Assembly (NCBI RefSeq): GCF_001425605.1
Contig: NZ_LMRG01000002.1
Location: forward strand, 62,001 to 126,000
DNA length: 64,000 nucleotides
Source of the DNA: Rhizobium sp. Leaf453
GTDB taxonomy: Bacteria; Pseudomonadota; Alphaproteobacteria; Rhizobiales; Rhizobiaceae
Direction: 5' to 3'
In this document: positions 56,153 through 64,000 of the stretch, one piece after another
Position numbering within the stretch: the stretch's first letter is position 1
Layout: each line of letters opens with the position of its first letter
Made by a program: the position numbers and the translations under genes
Notes under the pieces: model-generated
What the model was told of the DNA's origin: nothing
Seen by the model: the letters and a program-made list of their open reading frames with translations, nothing else
The model's database searches: none

Positions 56153-57214
56153 CTAGGAAGCTTTCTCCCAGTACCACGCAACGTACATTTTCTTGCGGTC
56201 ATGCCCACGCGCCTTCAGTTGCGCTCGGATGACACGGATGTCGTCCTTCTCACATGCGGCCCAAATGAATGTATCGTCTGCCACGGCATCGACCGCCCGC
56301 TCAGCCTCCGCCAGGAGGGTTCGGGCCGCGTCCTGCGGATAGCTGCTCCGGTGCAGCCATCGCACATCGAGCACACCGTTGGTCGGAAGCGGTTGTTCCT
56401 CTGCCCCATCGCCAACTTCGATGATCGCCCGCATTCGGGTTCCCGCCGGAGCCTCGGCGGCGATCCGGGCAATGGCCGGCAGGGCGCTCTCGTCGCCGAT
56501 CAGCAGCATGGACCGTGCCTCGGGCACATGGCCGCCGCCCGGCCCCATCAGCCCCGCAATATCTCCGGGTTGCGCATCGCGCGCGAAGTCGGCACCGGGT
56601 GTGGGCACGCCGGGGGTCGGATGCTGCAGGAAATCGATGGTCAACTCCTTGCGCCCCTCATCGATGGCACGGATCGTGTAGACGCGAACGACCAGTTCGT
56701 CCTCTCCCTCCGGCCAGGAGATACGACCATCGTCCCGAAAACCCGGCCAGACCGGCGTCCTGCCTTTCGGCGGCACCAGCAAGCGCACATGCATGTCGCC
56801 CTCGGTGAAAGGCGTGATATCAACGCAGGAAAAGATGACCCGGCGCATGTGCGGCGTGATGTCGTGTGCCGAAACGACCGTGACCTCGCGCAGGTTCGGT
56901 GGAACGGACAGGGACGTCGCTTCCGACCATGTGAGTTCAAACGGCTGGTCCTCGGCAAAATAGAAGAGATGTTCAGCCAGGATCGTTCGGCTGATGTGCA
57001 GCATTTCCGGTGACGGACAATCGAGATCGATCAGCAGGCGGCCGGTATCGATGCCGATACGGGCCAACCCGGCAGGACTGCGCAGGATTGCCACGTCGCC
57101 GGCCCGTTCCACTTCAGCATGCTCGACGAAATGCTCGCAGATTTCGTCGAGCATATCGGAAGCATTGCTGGGAATGGCCACGCCGGAAAGCTTGAAGGAC
57201 GGGAAGGCATTCAT
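56153..57214 (-). CDS. Siderophore-interacting protein with N-terminal DUF2218-like domain
   Basis: A 353-residue cytoplasmic ferric-siderophore reductase of the SIP/ViuB type. The first 95 residues (LDEICEHFVEHAEVERAGDVAILRSPAGLARI) look like a DUF2218 domain. Then come the FAD-binding barrel with HMRRVIFSC and VRVYTIRAID (R-x-Y-T/S FAD motif) and the SIP domain with LLIGDESALPAIARIAAEAP and a C-terminal YVAWYWEKAS. It should release iron by reduction after uptake. Last gene of the siderophore operon; the ATG overlaps the ATPase stop by 4 nt. Confidence 0.9.
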   Translation of the reverse strand: MNAFPSFKLSGVAIPSNASDMLDEICEHFVEHAEVERAGDVAILRSPAGLARIGIDTGRLLIDLDCPSPEMLHISRTILAEHLFYFAEDQPFELTWSEATSLSVPPNLREVTVVSAHDITPHMRRVIFSCVDITPFTEGDMHVRLLVPPKGRTPVWPGFRDDGRISWPEGEDELVVRVYTIRAIDEGRKELTIDFLQHPTPGVPTPGADFARDAQPGDIAGLMGPGGGHVPEARSMLLIGDESALPAIARIAAEAPAGTRMRAIIEVGDGAEEQPLPTNGVLDVRWLHRSSYPQDAARTLLAEAERAVDAVADDTFIWAACEKDDIRVIRAQLKARGHDRKKMYVAWYWEKAS

Positions 57215-58059
57215 GCGCTTTTCTCCTTTTGCGACGTATCGCGAGTCATTTTATCGGCGGTAGCCGCCATCCGGTGGCGCCCGATCGGCAGCATGATCGG
57301 CCGCCCGGATGTCGGATCCACGATCACCCGGCTCTCCAGACCAAACACGTGCCGCACGGTCTCTTCCGTTAGCACCTCCTCCGGCTTCCCCGAAACATGC
57401 ACGCGGCCATCCGCAAGCGCGACGAGGTGATCGGCATAACGGGCGGCGAGATTGAGGTCGTGCAGAACCATCACCACGGTCGTTCCGCGCGTGTGGTTCA
57501 GGTCGGTCAGAAGATCGAGAACCTCGATCTGGTGGTTGATATCGAGAAAGGTCGTAGGCTCATCGAGCAGCAGGATATCGGTCTGCTGCGCCAGCGCCAT
57601 GGCGATCCAGACACGCTGGCGCTGCCCGCCGGAGAGCTCGTCGACCGGCCGCTCGGCCAGATCGAACGTCTTCGTCGCCGTCAGAGCATTGTCAACGGCC
57701 TCGTCGTCCTGCCGTGTCCAGCGGGAGAACAGGCCCTGGTGCGGATGCCGCCCTCGGCTGACGAGATCGGCGACGGTGATGCCTTCCGGCGCGATCGGCG
57801 ATTGCGGCAGGAGACCAAGGGTCTGCGCCAGGAGACGGGATGGCATGCGATGGATCGACTTGCCATCGAGCAGCACATGTCCCTCACTGGGCGAAATCAG
57901 CCGCGACAGCGTGCGCAAGAAGGTGGACTTGCCGCACGCATTGGCCCCGACGATCACGGTGATCTTGCCGGGCGGCACCGTGAGATCGAGCCCATGCAGA
58001 ATTTCGGCCTTGTCGTAGCCGGCCGAGAGCTCCTTGGCCACGAGCAGATGGTCGGTCAA
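57211..58059 (-). CDS. Ferric-siderophore ABC transporter ATP-binding protein (FepC type)
   Basis: A 282-residue ATPase of the iron-chelate/B12 importer family: Walker A GANACGKST, PQSPIAPEGITVADLVSRGRHPHQG, signature LSGGQRQRVWIAMALAQ, Walker B LLLDEPTTFLDI, HDLNLAARYADH. The PEGITV and GRHPH segments are typical of siderophore importers. Overlaps neighbours by 4 nt on both sides. Confidence 0.92.
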   Translation of the reverse strand: MTDHLLVAKELSAGYDKAEILHGLDLTVPPGKITVIVGANACGKSTFLRTLSRLISPSEGHVLLDGKSIHRMPSRLLAQTLGLLPQSPIAPEGITVADLVSRGRHPHQGLFSRWTRQDDEAVDNALTATKTFDLAERPVDELSGGQRQRVWIAMALAQQTDILLLDEPTTFLDINHQIEVLDLLTDLNHTRGTTVVMVLHDLNLAARYADHLVALADGRVHVSGKPEEVLTEETVRHVFGLESRVIVDPTSGRPIMLPIGRHRMAATADKMTRDTSQKEKSA

Positions 58060-59096
58060 AGCGAGCCTCCGATCCGGTTGACGCGGATGATCAGGTAAAT
58101 GAGGTAGGGCGCTCCGAGCGCTCCAGTGACGACCCCGACGGGATAACGTCCCGGCAGGAAGTGCTGCCCGACATAATCGGCTACCAGCACGAGGAGAGCA
58201 CCCGTGAGCGCCGAGGGGAGCAGCAACGAACCGTCGTTTCGAACGATCCGGCCGGCGATCGGCCCCGCCAGGAAGGAGACGAAGGCAATCGGTCCGGTCA
58301 CGGCGGTTGCCGACGCGATGAGGCCGACGGCCGCGATCATCACCAGCATCCGGGTCTGGGCAACCTTCGTGCCCAGGGCGGCCGCCATATCATCACCCAG
58401 ACGCAGGGCCTCCAGATCACGGCTGCGGCTGACCAAAAGTCCGCCGAAGACGACGAGAGCCGTCAGCAGCGGCAAAGCCTGATCCAGTTGCGCGCCGTTG
58501 ACGCTCCCCGTCAGCCAGCGCATCGCTTCCTGCAGGCTCCAGGCCGGGGCCGATTGCAGGATATAGGCGATGATGCTCTGCAGCATGGCCGACACGCCGA
58601 TACCGACGAGGATGAGACGCGTTCCAGCAACGCCGTTCCGGAAGGAGAGGCCGTAGACGGCCAGCGCCACGCCGAGTCCCGCCACGATCGCGATGATCGA
58701 GACCATCGGCCCGCTCATCGACAGGATCACGATGGCGAAGACGGCAGCCGCCCCGGCGCCGGAGGTGATGCCGATGATATCGGGGCTGGCGAGCGGATTG
58801 CGCAGCATGATCTGGAACGCGACGCCGCCAAGGCCGAAACAGAATCCGGCGAGAACCGACATGACGGCGCGCGGCAACCGGAGTTGACCGACCGTGAAGC
58901 TGGCTCCCGGAACCGTCTCTCCCATCAGCACCCGCAAGACATCCGCTGGTGGCGTGATGGACTGGCCGATCGACAGCGTGATGGCAAAGATTGCCATCAC
59001 GAGGGCAAGCATGATGGCGAGTGTAGCGGCATACCGCGACGCCCGGCGGCGGCGATTTGAAATGACGAAATCGATGGTGGAGGCGTGCACGGTCAC
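58056..59096 (-). CDS. Ferric-siderophore ABC transporter permease (FepG/FecD type)
   Basis: A 346-residue FecCD-family permease with about ten helices. PRAVMSVLAGFCFGLGGVAFQIMLRNPLASPDIIGITSGA and GPIAFVSFLAGPIAGRIV are the family hallmarks. The start is GTG 59096, forming a GTGA overlap with the previous gene's stop; the longer upstream frame is out of phase with that gene's real coding sequence and is rejected. Confidence 0.92.
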   Translation of the reverse strand: MTVHASTIDFVISNRRRRASRYAATLAIMLALVMAIFAITLSIGQSITPPADVLRVLMGETVPGASFTVGQLRLPRAVMSVLAGFCFGLGGVAFQIMLRNPLASPDIIGITSGAGAAAVFAIVILSMSGPMVSIIAIVAGLGVALAVYGLSFRNGVAGTRLILVGIGVSAMLQSIIAYILQSAPAWSLQEAMRWLTGSVNGAQLDQALPLLTALVVFGGLLVSRSRDLEALRLGDDMAAALGTKVAQTRMLVMIAAVGLIASATAVTGPIAFVSFLAGPIAGRIVRNDGSLLLPSALTGALLVLVADYVGQHFLPGRYPVGVVTGALGAPYLIYLIIRVNRIGGSL

Positions 59097-60139
59097 AGGT
59101 CCCTCACCCGCTGACGCCTGACGATCCAGATGAAGAACGGCCCGCCGATCAAAGCCGTGACGATGCCGACATCGATCTCCGCAGGGCGCGCGACGATACG
59201 GCCGAGAACATCCGCCGCCAGCAGCAGGCACGCACCGCCGAGGGCCGAAAACGGCAGCAGCCAGCGATGATCGATGCCGATCAGCAAACGGCAGACATGC
59301 GGCACGACAAGACCGAGGAAACCGATCGGGCCGCAGACCGCTGTTGTCGCGCCGCAGAGCAGGATGGCACCGAGGGATGCGACGGCGCGCGCAACCGCGA
59401 CATTTTCGCCAAGGCCCGCCGCAAGATCATCGCCGAGCGCCAGGGAATTGAGCTTCCTGGCCGAAAGCAGGCTGATGAGAAAGCCGATGCCGAGAAACGG
59501 CAGGACCGGAAGGATGCGCTCGTAGGTCGCGCCGCCGACGCCGCCGATCTGCCAGGACTGTATACCGCCTGCGATATCGCCGCGCGGCAGGACAATAGCG
59601 ATCACCAGCGAGGCAAACGCCACGGATGTCGCAGCGCCCGCGAGCGCCAGCTTCAGCGGTGTCGCACCGCCGCGCCCCAGCGATCCGATGGCATAGACGA
59701 AGGTCGCCGCGCATCCGGCACCGAGGACCGCTGTCCAGATATAGGCATGCGCGGATGACATCCCGAACCAGGCGACCCCGACGACGACGGCCAGGGACGC
59801 GCCCATGTTGACGCCGAGAATGCCGGGATCGGCCAGAGGATTGCGGGTCACGCCCTGCATGATTGCTCCCGCCAGCCCCAGCGCACCGCCCGCAAGCAGA
59901 GCCAAACATGTTCGTGGAATGCGCAGTGCGACCGACGCCCGGCCGATATTGTCCTGTGCGCCGCCGATGCCGGCGATGATGTCGGCCCAAGCGACATTGC
60001 GCGTCCCGACCGTGACGGACAGGACGACGAAGATGGCCAACAGCACGAGCAACCCGGCAAGCCAGAGACTTCTCGTCCGGTTGGAGCCGGATGCGGCCGA
60101 CCACTGGCCATCCGATGTCTTGAGGATCCCGGCGGTCAT
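59093..60139 (-). CDS. Ferric-siderophore ABC transporter permease (FepD/FecC type)
   Basis: A 348-residue FecCD-family permease, partner of the preceding call. Key segments: RIPRTCLALLAGGALGLAGAIMQGVTRNPLADPGILGVNMGAS, and GPIGFLGLVVPHVCRLLIG with DHRWLLPFSALGGA. The N-terminus before the first helix is about 25 polar residues. ATG 60139 overlaps the binding-protein stop by 4 nt. Confidence 0.92.
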   Translation of the reverse strand: MTAGILKTSDGQWSAASGSNRTRSLWLAGLLVLLAIFVVLSVTVGTRNVAWADIIAGIGGAQDNIGRASVALRIPRTCLALLAGGALGLAGAIMQGVTRNPLADPGILGVNMGASLAVVVGVAWFGMSSAHAYIWTAVLGAGCAATFVYAIGSLGRGGATPLKLALAGAATSVAFASLVIAIVLPRGDIAGGIQSWQIGGVGGATYERILPVLPFLGIGFLISLLSARKLNSLALGDDLAAGLGENVAVARAVASLGAILLCGATTAVCGPIGFLGLVVPHVCRLLIGIDHRWLLPFSALGGACLLLAADVLGRIVARPAEIDVGIVTALIGGPFFIWIVRRQRVRDL

Positions 60140-61131
60140 TTCTGCTTCTTGGCCGCCTCGCTCAGAAGCGCCACGTAATCCTTCAGCACCCAACTGATCG
60201 ACAAAGGCGTCGGATTTGCCCCGGTCCCGACTGCATTGTTGCCGAGCATGACGATCGATTCCCGCGCCACCGCCGGCATATGCAGCATCAGCGCATTGGC
60301 TTTCAGGGCATCGAAAAGCATTCCGTCGCCATAGGTGACAAGAATGTCGACATCGTCGAAGGCATCGATCTCCTCGGCGCTGACGGAGCCCGAGAACTTG
60401 CCGGGCTGCGATGCCTCCACGACGCTTTTCGGCGAGGCAAGGCCGAGATCGGCGAAGAACTTCACGCGCGTGTCGTTGGTCGTGTAGAAATTGACGATGC
60501 TCAGATCCCAGGAACTGAGATGGGTGATGAACATCGCCGACTTGCCCTTGAGTTCGGGATGACCTTCCAGCGTCCGGGCAATGTCGGCCTCGATGCTGGT
60601 GATCAGCGCCTCGCCTTCGCCGGCCATTCCGAGACCCGCACTGTTGAGCCGGATCATCTCGCGCCAGTCCGTCGACCAGGGAGCCTGCGGATAGGCAATC
60701 ACAGGCGCGATTGCGCTCAAGGTGTCGTAGTCAGCCTGGCTGAGGCCAGAATAGGCCGCAAGGATGACGTCGGGCTGGGTCACGGCAACCGCTTCGAAGT
60801 CGATGCCGTCACCCTCGTCGAACAGGACCGGAGGAGAGGCTTTCAGTTCCTCCAGCTTTGCGGTGACCCATGGCAAGATGCCGTCACCGTCATCATCGCC
60901 GAAATTGGCGCGCGCCATCCCGACCGGCACGATACCAAGCGCCAGCGGCACTTCATGGTTCGCCCAGGCGACGGTCGCGACCCGCTCCGGCTTCTTCTCG
61001 ATGACGGTTGTGCCGAAGGCATGCTTGATGGTGATGGGATAGGAAGCGGTCTCGGCCGCAAGGGCGATTCCATGGGCGCCAAACCAGATCGAAACGATCA
61101 TTGCCAGTACGGCGAAACGGAACAGCTTCAC
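60136..61131 (-). CDS. Ferric-siderophore ABC transporter binding protein (class III)
   Basis: A roughly 331-residue cluster A-II (FepB/FhuD-like) binding protein with a signal peptide KLFRFAVLAMIVSIWFGAHGIALA. Then ITIKHAFGTTVIEKKPERVATVAWANHEVPLALGI, the usual opening of this family, and LPWVTAKLEELKASPPVLFDEGDGIDFEAVAVTQPDVILA. The start is placed at GTG 61131, which has GGAG 6 nt upstream; ATG 61143, four codons earlier, is the alternative but has a poor site. First gene of the five-gene operon, divergent from the TonB receptor. Confidence 0.9.
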   Translation of the reverse strand: MKLFRFAVLAMIVSIWFGAHGIALAAETASYPITIKHAFGTTVIEKKPERVATVAWANHEVPLALGIVPVGMARANFGDDDGDGILPWVTAKLEELKASPPVLFDEGDGIDFEAVAVTQPDVILAAYSGLSQADYDTLSAIAPVIAYPQAPWSTDWREMIRLNSAGLGMAGEGEALITSIEADIARTLEGHPELKGKSAMFITHLSSWDLSIVNFYTTNDTRVKFFADLGLASPKSVVEASQPGKFSGSVSAEEIDAFDDVDILVTYGDGMLFDALKANALMLHMPAVARESIVMLGNNAVGTGANPTPLSISWVLKDYVALLSEAAKKQK

Positions 61132-61223
61132 GCCACACTCCATCCGAGATTGATAAGTTGACCCCAACTCTCAGCTTAATCCGGCGGCGTCAACGACAAA
61201 GCGGCCGATCTCCAAAAAGCGCC

Positions 61224-61247
61224 TGTAGATTTCCATTGAATCCTACA
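61224..61247. promoter_or_regulatory. Imperfect inverted repeat in the siderophore divergent promoter region
   Basis: Arms TGTAGATT (61224-61231) and AATCCTACA (61239-61247) are complementary except for one extra base, around a 7-bp centre. It lies 93 bp from the binding-protein start and 154 bp from the receptor start. Candidate site for the AraC-family regulator or an iron regulator such as RirA or Irr; not an obvious match to known boxes. Confidence 0.4.
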
Positions 61248-61400
61248 AAACCGGAGAAATATACAATACTGGACTATTCCGCTCCAGTTAATAGCCATCA
61301 TGGGGACAACGATTTCGAGCCGGGGCCGGTCGGGCGCATGATTGAAGCGCTGCGAGCGACTGAGCGCGATTGAATTCGGCGACCTCGAACAGGACCGGCA

Positions 61401-63584
61401 ATGACGCCGGTCGCTTTCCGCAGTTACGTCAGTTGGGACATGAACATGGACTTCGATCAAACAGGCCGTCGCGTTATGCCGACACCGATCCGCTACCGAA
61501 ACGCACTCCTTCTGGGTTGCACGGCACTCATCGCTTTGGTGCCTGCCCTTTCGTTTGCGCAGGATGCAGGCACGACGAACGCCCCAACCCAGCTGGAGAC
61601 ACTGGTTGTCAAAGGCGGAACCGGCGGAACGGTCCTCAATACGGAAAACGATTCGAAGTCGATCGTCGCAACGGAAACGACCGGTACCGGCAAGCTGCCG
61701 ACGGATATCCTCGTAGCGCCTGCCTCCGTTTCCGTCATCACGTCCAAGGAAATCGAGGAACGCGGCGCCGACACGGTCGAGCAGGTCGTGCAATATACCG
61801 CCGGCGTGGTCACCGACTTCTACGGTTCGGACGACCGCTACGACTATTTCGACATTCGCGGCTTCACGCCCTACACCTACCGCGATGGCCTGGCGGTCGG
61901 CAGGACGTTCGCCGGCGTGCGCGAGGAACCCTATGCGTTCGAGCGCATCGAAGTGCTGAAGGGGTCAAGCTCCTCCGCCTTCGGCGCATCGGAACCCGGC
62001 GGATCGGTCAACTACGTCACCAAGACGCCGAAGAGCGAGCGTTTCGGCAAAGTCTACGGCACCGGCGGTTCGTTCTCGCACAAGGAAGTCGGCTTCGATT
62101 TCGGCGACAATCTCACCGCAGACGACACGCTTTCCTATCGCCTGACCGGCAAGTTCCAGCGCGCCGACGCCGAGTATGACCATTCCCAGGACGACGAGAA
62201 CTTCTTCCTAGGGGGTATTACCTGGCGCCCGACCGATGCGACGAGCCTGACCTTCGTCTACGATCATCTCGACAAGGACGGCGTTCCCGGCAGCGGCGGC
62301 CATCCGCTCGGCACGGACTTCGACAGGGACGTGTTCTTCGGAGAGCCGGACTATTACTTCACCGACACGAACCGCAACACCTACAGTGTGATGTTCGATC
62401 ATGATTTCGGCAATGGGCTGAGCTTCAGCTCCAATGCGCGCTACACCAATCTGAACAGCGGGTTCGGCAGCGCCTACATCGGCAGTACGTCGACGGACGG
62501 CTCGAACATCGCCAGCCGCTATTTCTTCGGGAACGGCTCGTCTTCCGAACAGTTCGTGATCGATGCCAACCTGGTCTACGAAACGAACTTCAACGATGTC
62601 GAGAGCCGCACGCTTCTCGGCGCGGATTACAACAACTACGAGTCCGACAGCGACAACTTCTATACGGGCGCACCGCCGATCAACTGGGAAAACCCGATTT
62701 ATTCGGGCGGACCGGGCTCGATGTCGCCTTATGCCAGCACGAATAACGACCAGCAGACGAATGCGATCTATCTGCAGCAAGATCTGACATTCTTCGACAG
62801 GCTGACGGTCAGCGCCGGCCTGCGCAACGACTGGCTCGATCTGAGCGAAACGAACCTGCTTGCCGGCACCACGCAGTCCGGGGACTATAGCGAGTTCACC
62901 ACCCGCATCGGCGCAAGCTACAAGATCACCGAGGAACTGGCTCCCTATATCAGCTATGCGGAATCAGCCGCTCCGCCGGCATCGGGCGCCAAGCCGACGA
63001 CCGGCAAGCAGTATGAAATCGGGATCAAGTATCGTCCGGAAGCTTTCCCGGCACTGATCACAGCGTCGATCTACGACCTGACCAAGGGCAACATCACCGT
63101 GTTCGATTCGGTTACCTATATTCCCGAAACGGTCGACAAGGTCCGGCATCGCGGCTTCGAGCTCGAAGCCAAGGCGGAAGTGACGAACAACATCAACATC
63201 ATTGCCGCCTACAGCTATATCGACTCCAAGGTTGTCGAGCCCGGCGGCACCAACGACGGCAACCGCCTGATGCGCGTGCCCAAGCATTTCGCTTCGGTGT
63301 GGGGCACCTATACGCTGGAGGGTGAAGGTGCCCGTGGCGACATGACGTTTGGTGCCGGCGCTCGCTACACCGGTTCGTACTTCACCAATCTCGACAATTC
63401 CACGGAATCGGAAAGCGCTGTCGTGTTCGACGCCGCCTTTACCTACAAGATCCAGGAGAACACGACATTCCAGCTGAACGTCAACAATGTGTTCGACGAG
63501 AAGCATGTGGCGAGCCAGGACTTCGGGGCTGTCTATTACAACCCGGGCCGCGCCATCAAGGCGACGCTGCGCCAGACCTGGTAA
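61401..63584 (+). CDS. TonB-dependent ferric-siderophore receptor
   Basis: A 727-residue outer-membrane receptor (shorter if a later start is used). It has a hydrophobic signal segment NALLLGCTALIALVPALSFA, a TonB-box-like ETLVVKG, and a plug with PASVSVITSKEIEERGADTVEQVVQYTAGV and FDIRGFTPYTYRDGL, then FERIEVLKGSSSSAFGASEPGGSVNYVTKTP. A 22-strand-type barrel follows, with NINIIAAYSYIDSKVVEPG and LNVNNVFDEKHVASQDF, ending in the aromatic residue of LRQTW. No N-terminal STN signalling domain, so regulation is not by an ECF sigma relay. Start 61401 has AGGA 6 nt upstream; ATGs at 61440, 61446 and 61476 are alternatives that shorten the long polar stretch before the signal helix. FhuA/FoxA-like (hydroxamate) specificity is likely but unproven. 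Confidence 0.92.
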   Translation: MTPVAFRSYVSWDMNMDFDQTGRRVMPTPIRYRNALLLGCTALIALVPALSFAQDAGTTNAPTQLETLVVKGGTGGTVLNTENDSKSIVATETTGTGKLPTDILVAPASVSVITSKEIEERGADTVEQVVQYTAGVVTDFYGSDDRYDYFDIRGFTPYTYRDGLAVGRTFAGVREEPYAFERIEVLKGSSSSAFGASEPGGSVNYVTKTPKSERFGKVYGTGGSFSHKEVGFDFGDNLTADDTLSYRLTGKFQRADAEYDHSQDDENFFLGGITWRPTDATSLTFVYDHLDKDGVPGSGGHPLGTDFDRDVFFGEPDYYFTDTNRNTYSVMFDHDFGNGLSFSSNARYTNLNSGFGSAYIGSTSTDGSNIASRYFFGNGSSSEQFVIDANLVYETNFNDVESRTLLGADYNNYESDSDNFYTGAPPINWENPIYSGGPGSMSPYASTNNDQQTNAIYLQQDLTFFDRLTVSAGLRNDWLDLSETNLLAGTTQSGDYSEFTTRIGASYKITEELAPYISYAESAAPPASGAKPTTGKQYEIGIKYRPEAFPALITASIYDLTKGNITVFDSVTYIPETVDKVRHRGFELEAKAEVTNNINIIAAYSYIDSKVVEPGGTNDGNRLMRVPKHFASVWGTYTLEGEGARGDMTFGAGARYTGSYFTNLDNSTESESAVVFDAAFTYKIQENTTFQLNVNNVFDEKHVASQDFGAVYYNPGRAIKATLRQTW

Positions 63585-63594
63585 CGGAAATGAC

Positions 63595-63621
63595 GTTCCG
63601 TCCGATCCCTTCGGGCGGAAC
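63595..63621. terminator. Terminator between receptor and AraC-type regulator genes
   Basis: GTTCCGTCCG and CGGGCGGAAC form a 10-bp stem with one G-T pair and a 7-nt loop, 11 nt after the receptor stop, between convergent genes. Confidence 0.6.
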
Positions 63622-63623
63622 AT

Positions 63624-64000
63624 TCAAACCTGCCGAAGTTGCTGCAATCGCCGCCAGGCGGCGGGTGTCTCACCGACGATCTGGCGAAACACCTTGGTCA
63701 GATGCGCCTGATCGGAAAACCCAAGCTGGGCGGCAATGCTGGCAACCGAAAGGTCGCTTTCGCCGAGCAATTGCTTGGACAGTTCGACGCGCTTGGCAAG
63801 CTGCCATTGCAGCGGTGTCTTGCCTGTCGTTTGTTTGAAGACGCTCGCGAACCAGCTTTCCGACAATCCAACAGTAGCCGCCATGTCGGCAACAGACATT
63901 CGATAGTCGCCGAGCCCGTCGATATGCGAAAGCAGCTTGTTCATCTGCCCCTGCGTCAGCCTCCCGCCGGCCTTCTCTTCAGTTTCGGCCGGAATATCCA
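63624..64000 (-). CDS. AraC-family regulator, C-terminal part (cut by window edge)
   Basis: The reading frame stays open to the right edge, so only the last about 125 codons are seen. They contain the double HTH of AraC/XylS proteins: MSVADMAATVGLSESWFASVFKQTTGKTPLQWQLAKRVELSKQLL and VASIAAQLGFSDQAHLTKVFRQIVGETPAAWRR. The ATG at 63944 is internal, not the start. Position next to a siderophore receptor matches RhrA/PchR-type activators that switch on siderophore uptake when the ligand is present. Confidence 0.9.
   Translation of the reverse strand, partial: DIPAETEEKAGGRLTQGQMNKLLSHIDGLGDYRMSVADMAATVGLSESWFASVFKQTTGKTPLQWQLAKRVELSKQLLGESDLSVASIAAQLGFSDQAHLTKVFRQIVGETPAAWRRLQQLRQV

Noticed and set aside
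1..64000. CRISPR arrays, tRNA or rRNA genes, insertion sequences, att sites
   Set aside because: I looked for regularly spaced repeats, tRNA-like cloverleafs, transposase or integrase motifs and flanking duplications and found none.

Overview
This 64 kb window looks like chromosomal DNA of a plant- or soil-associated alphaproteobacterium, most likely a member of the Rhizobiaceae (Agrobacterium/Rhizobium group). The main evidence is a complete bioBFDAZ biotin operon with the GntR-type regulator BioR and TTATCTATAA boxes, an arrangement established for Agrobacterium and Brucella. Supporting evidence is the fused PntA subunit, the GC-rich codon use and the density of ABC, catabolic and regulator genes. 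I see no rRNA, tRNA, CRISPR array, transposase or phage gene.

Layout. 1-2.7 kb: end of a pectin-degradation locus (GH28 polygalacturonase, GH105 unsaturated glycuronyl hydrolase). 2.7-9.3 kb: small conserved-looking protein, EamA exporter, a TetR/PspA/YiaA envelope-stress cassette with three matching operator palindromes, and a trifunctional LplT-PlsC-Aas lysophospholipid repair enzyme. 9.3-11.6 kb: NCS2 purine permease with a structured leader, plus a nucleobase/nucleoside deaminase. 11.7-17.6 kb: biotin operon and bioR. 17.7-20.8 kb: proton-translocating transhydrogenase pntAB. 21.6-25.5 kb: Fe(III) ABC importer of the FbpABC type. 25.6-28.3 kb: an unusual adenylation/carrier/membrane-acyltransferase fusion. 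28.4-30.8 kb: DUF551-like protein and a LysR/SDR/tautomerase cassette. 31-31.9 kb: an HtrA-like protein whose whole catalytic triad is replaced.

32-40 kb is a sugar-acid/polyol catabolic island. It holds an SDR divergent from ltnD-otnI-(YihS-like isomerase)-(HpcH/HpaI aldolase), followed by an IolI-like isomerase, a LacI regulator with two operator-like repeats, and an IolG-like dehydrogenase. 40.3-46 kb carries an M23 endopeptidase, a DapA-family lyase, a GNAT/MFS pair and a MocR-type regulator. 45.9-48.7 kb is a two-component pair with a double-kinase hybrid sensor. 49-56 kb is an IclR/RraA-like pair divergent from a five-gene dipeptide-type ABC importer. 56-64 kb is a siderophore locus: a five-gene operon (binding protein, two permeases, ATPase, ferric-siderophore reductase), a divergent TonB receptor, and an AraC-family regulator cut by the right edge.

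Common themes are iron supply (two independent systems), scavenging of plant-derived sugars and acids, and tightly packed operons. The biotin and siderophore operons have 4-nt start/stop overlaps at every junction. The most unusual items are the A-T-acyltransferase fusion, the inactive-looking HtrA protein, the ltnD-otnI cluster that lacks its usual kinase and aldolase, and the operator arrangements of the TetR, LacI and BioR systems. All calls come from reading the sequence and family knowledge; no database search was run.
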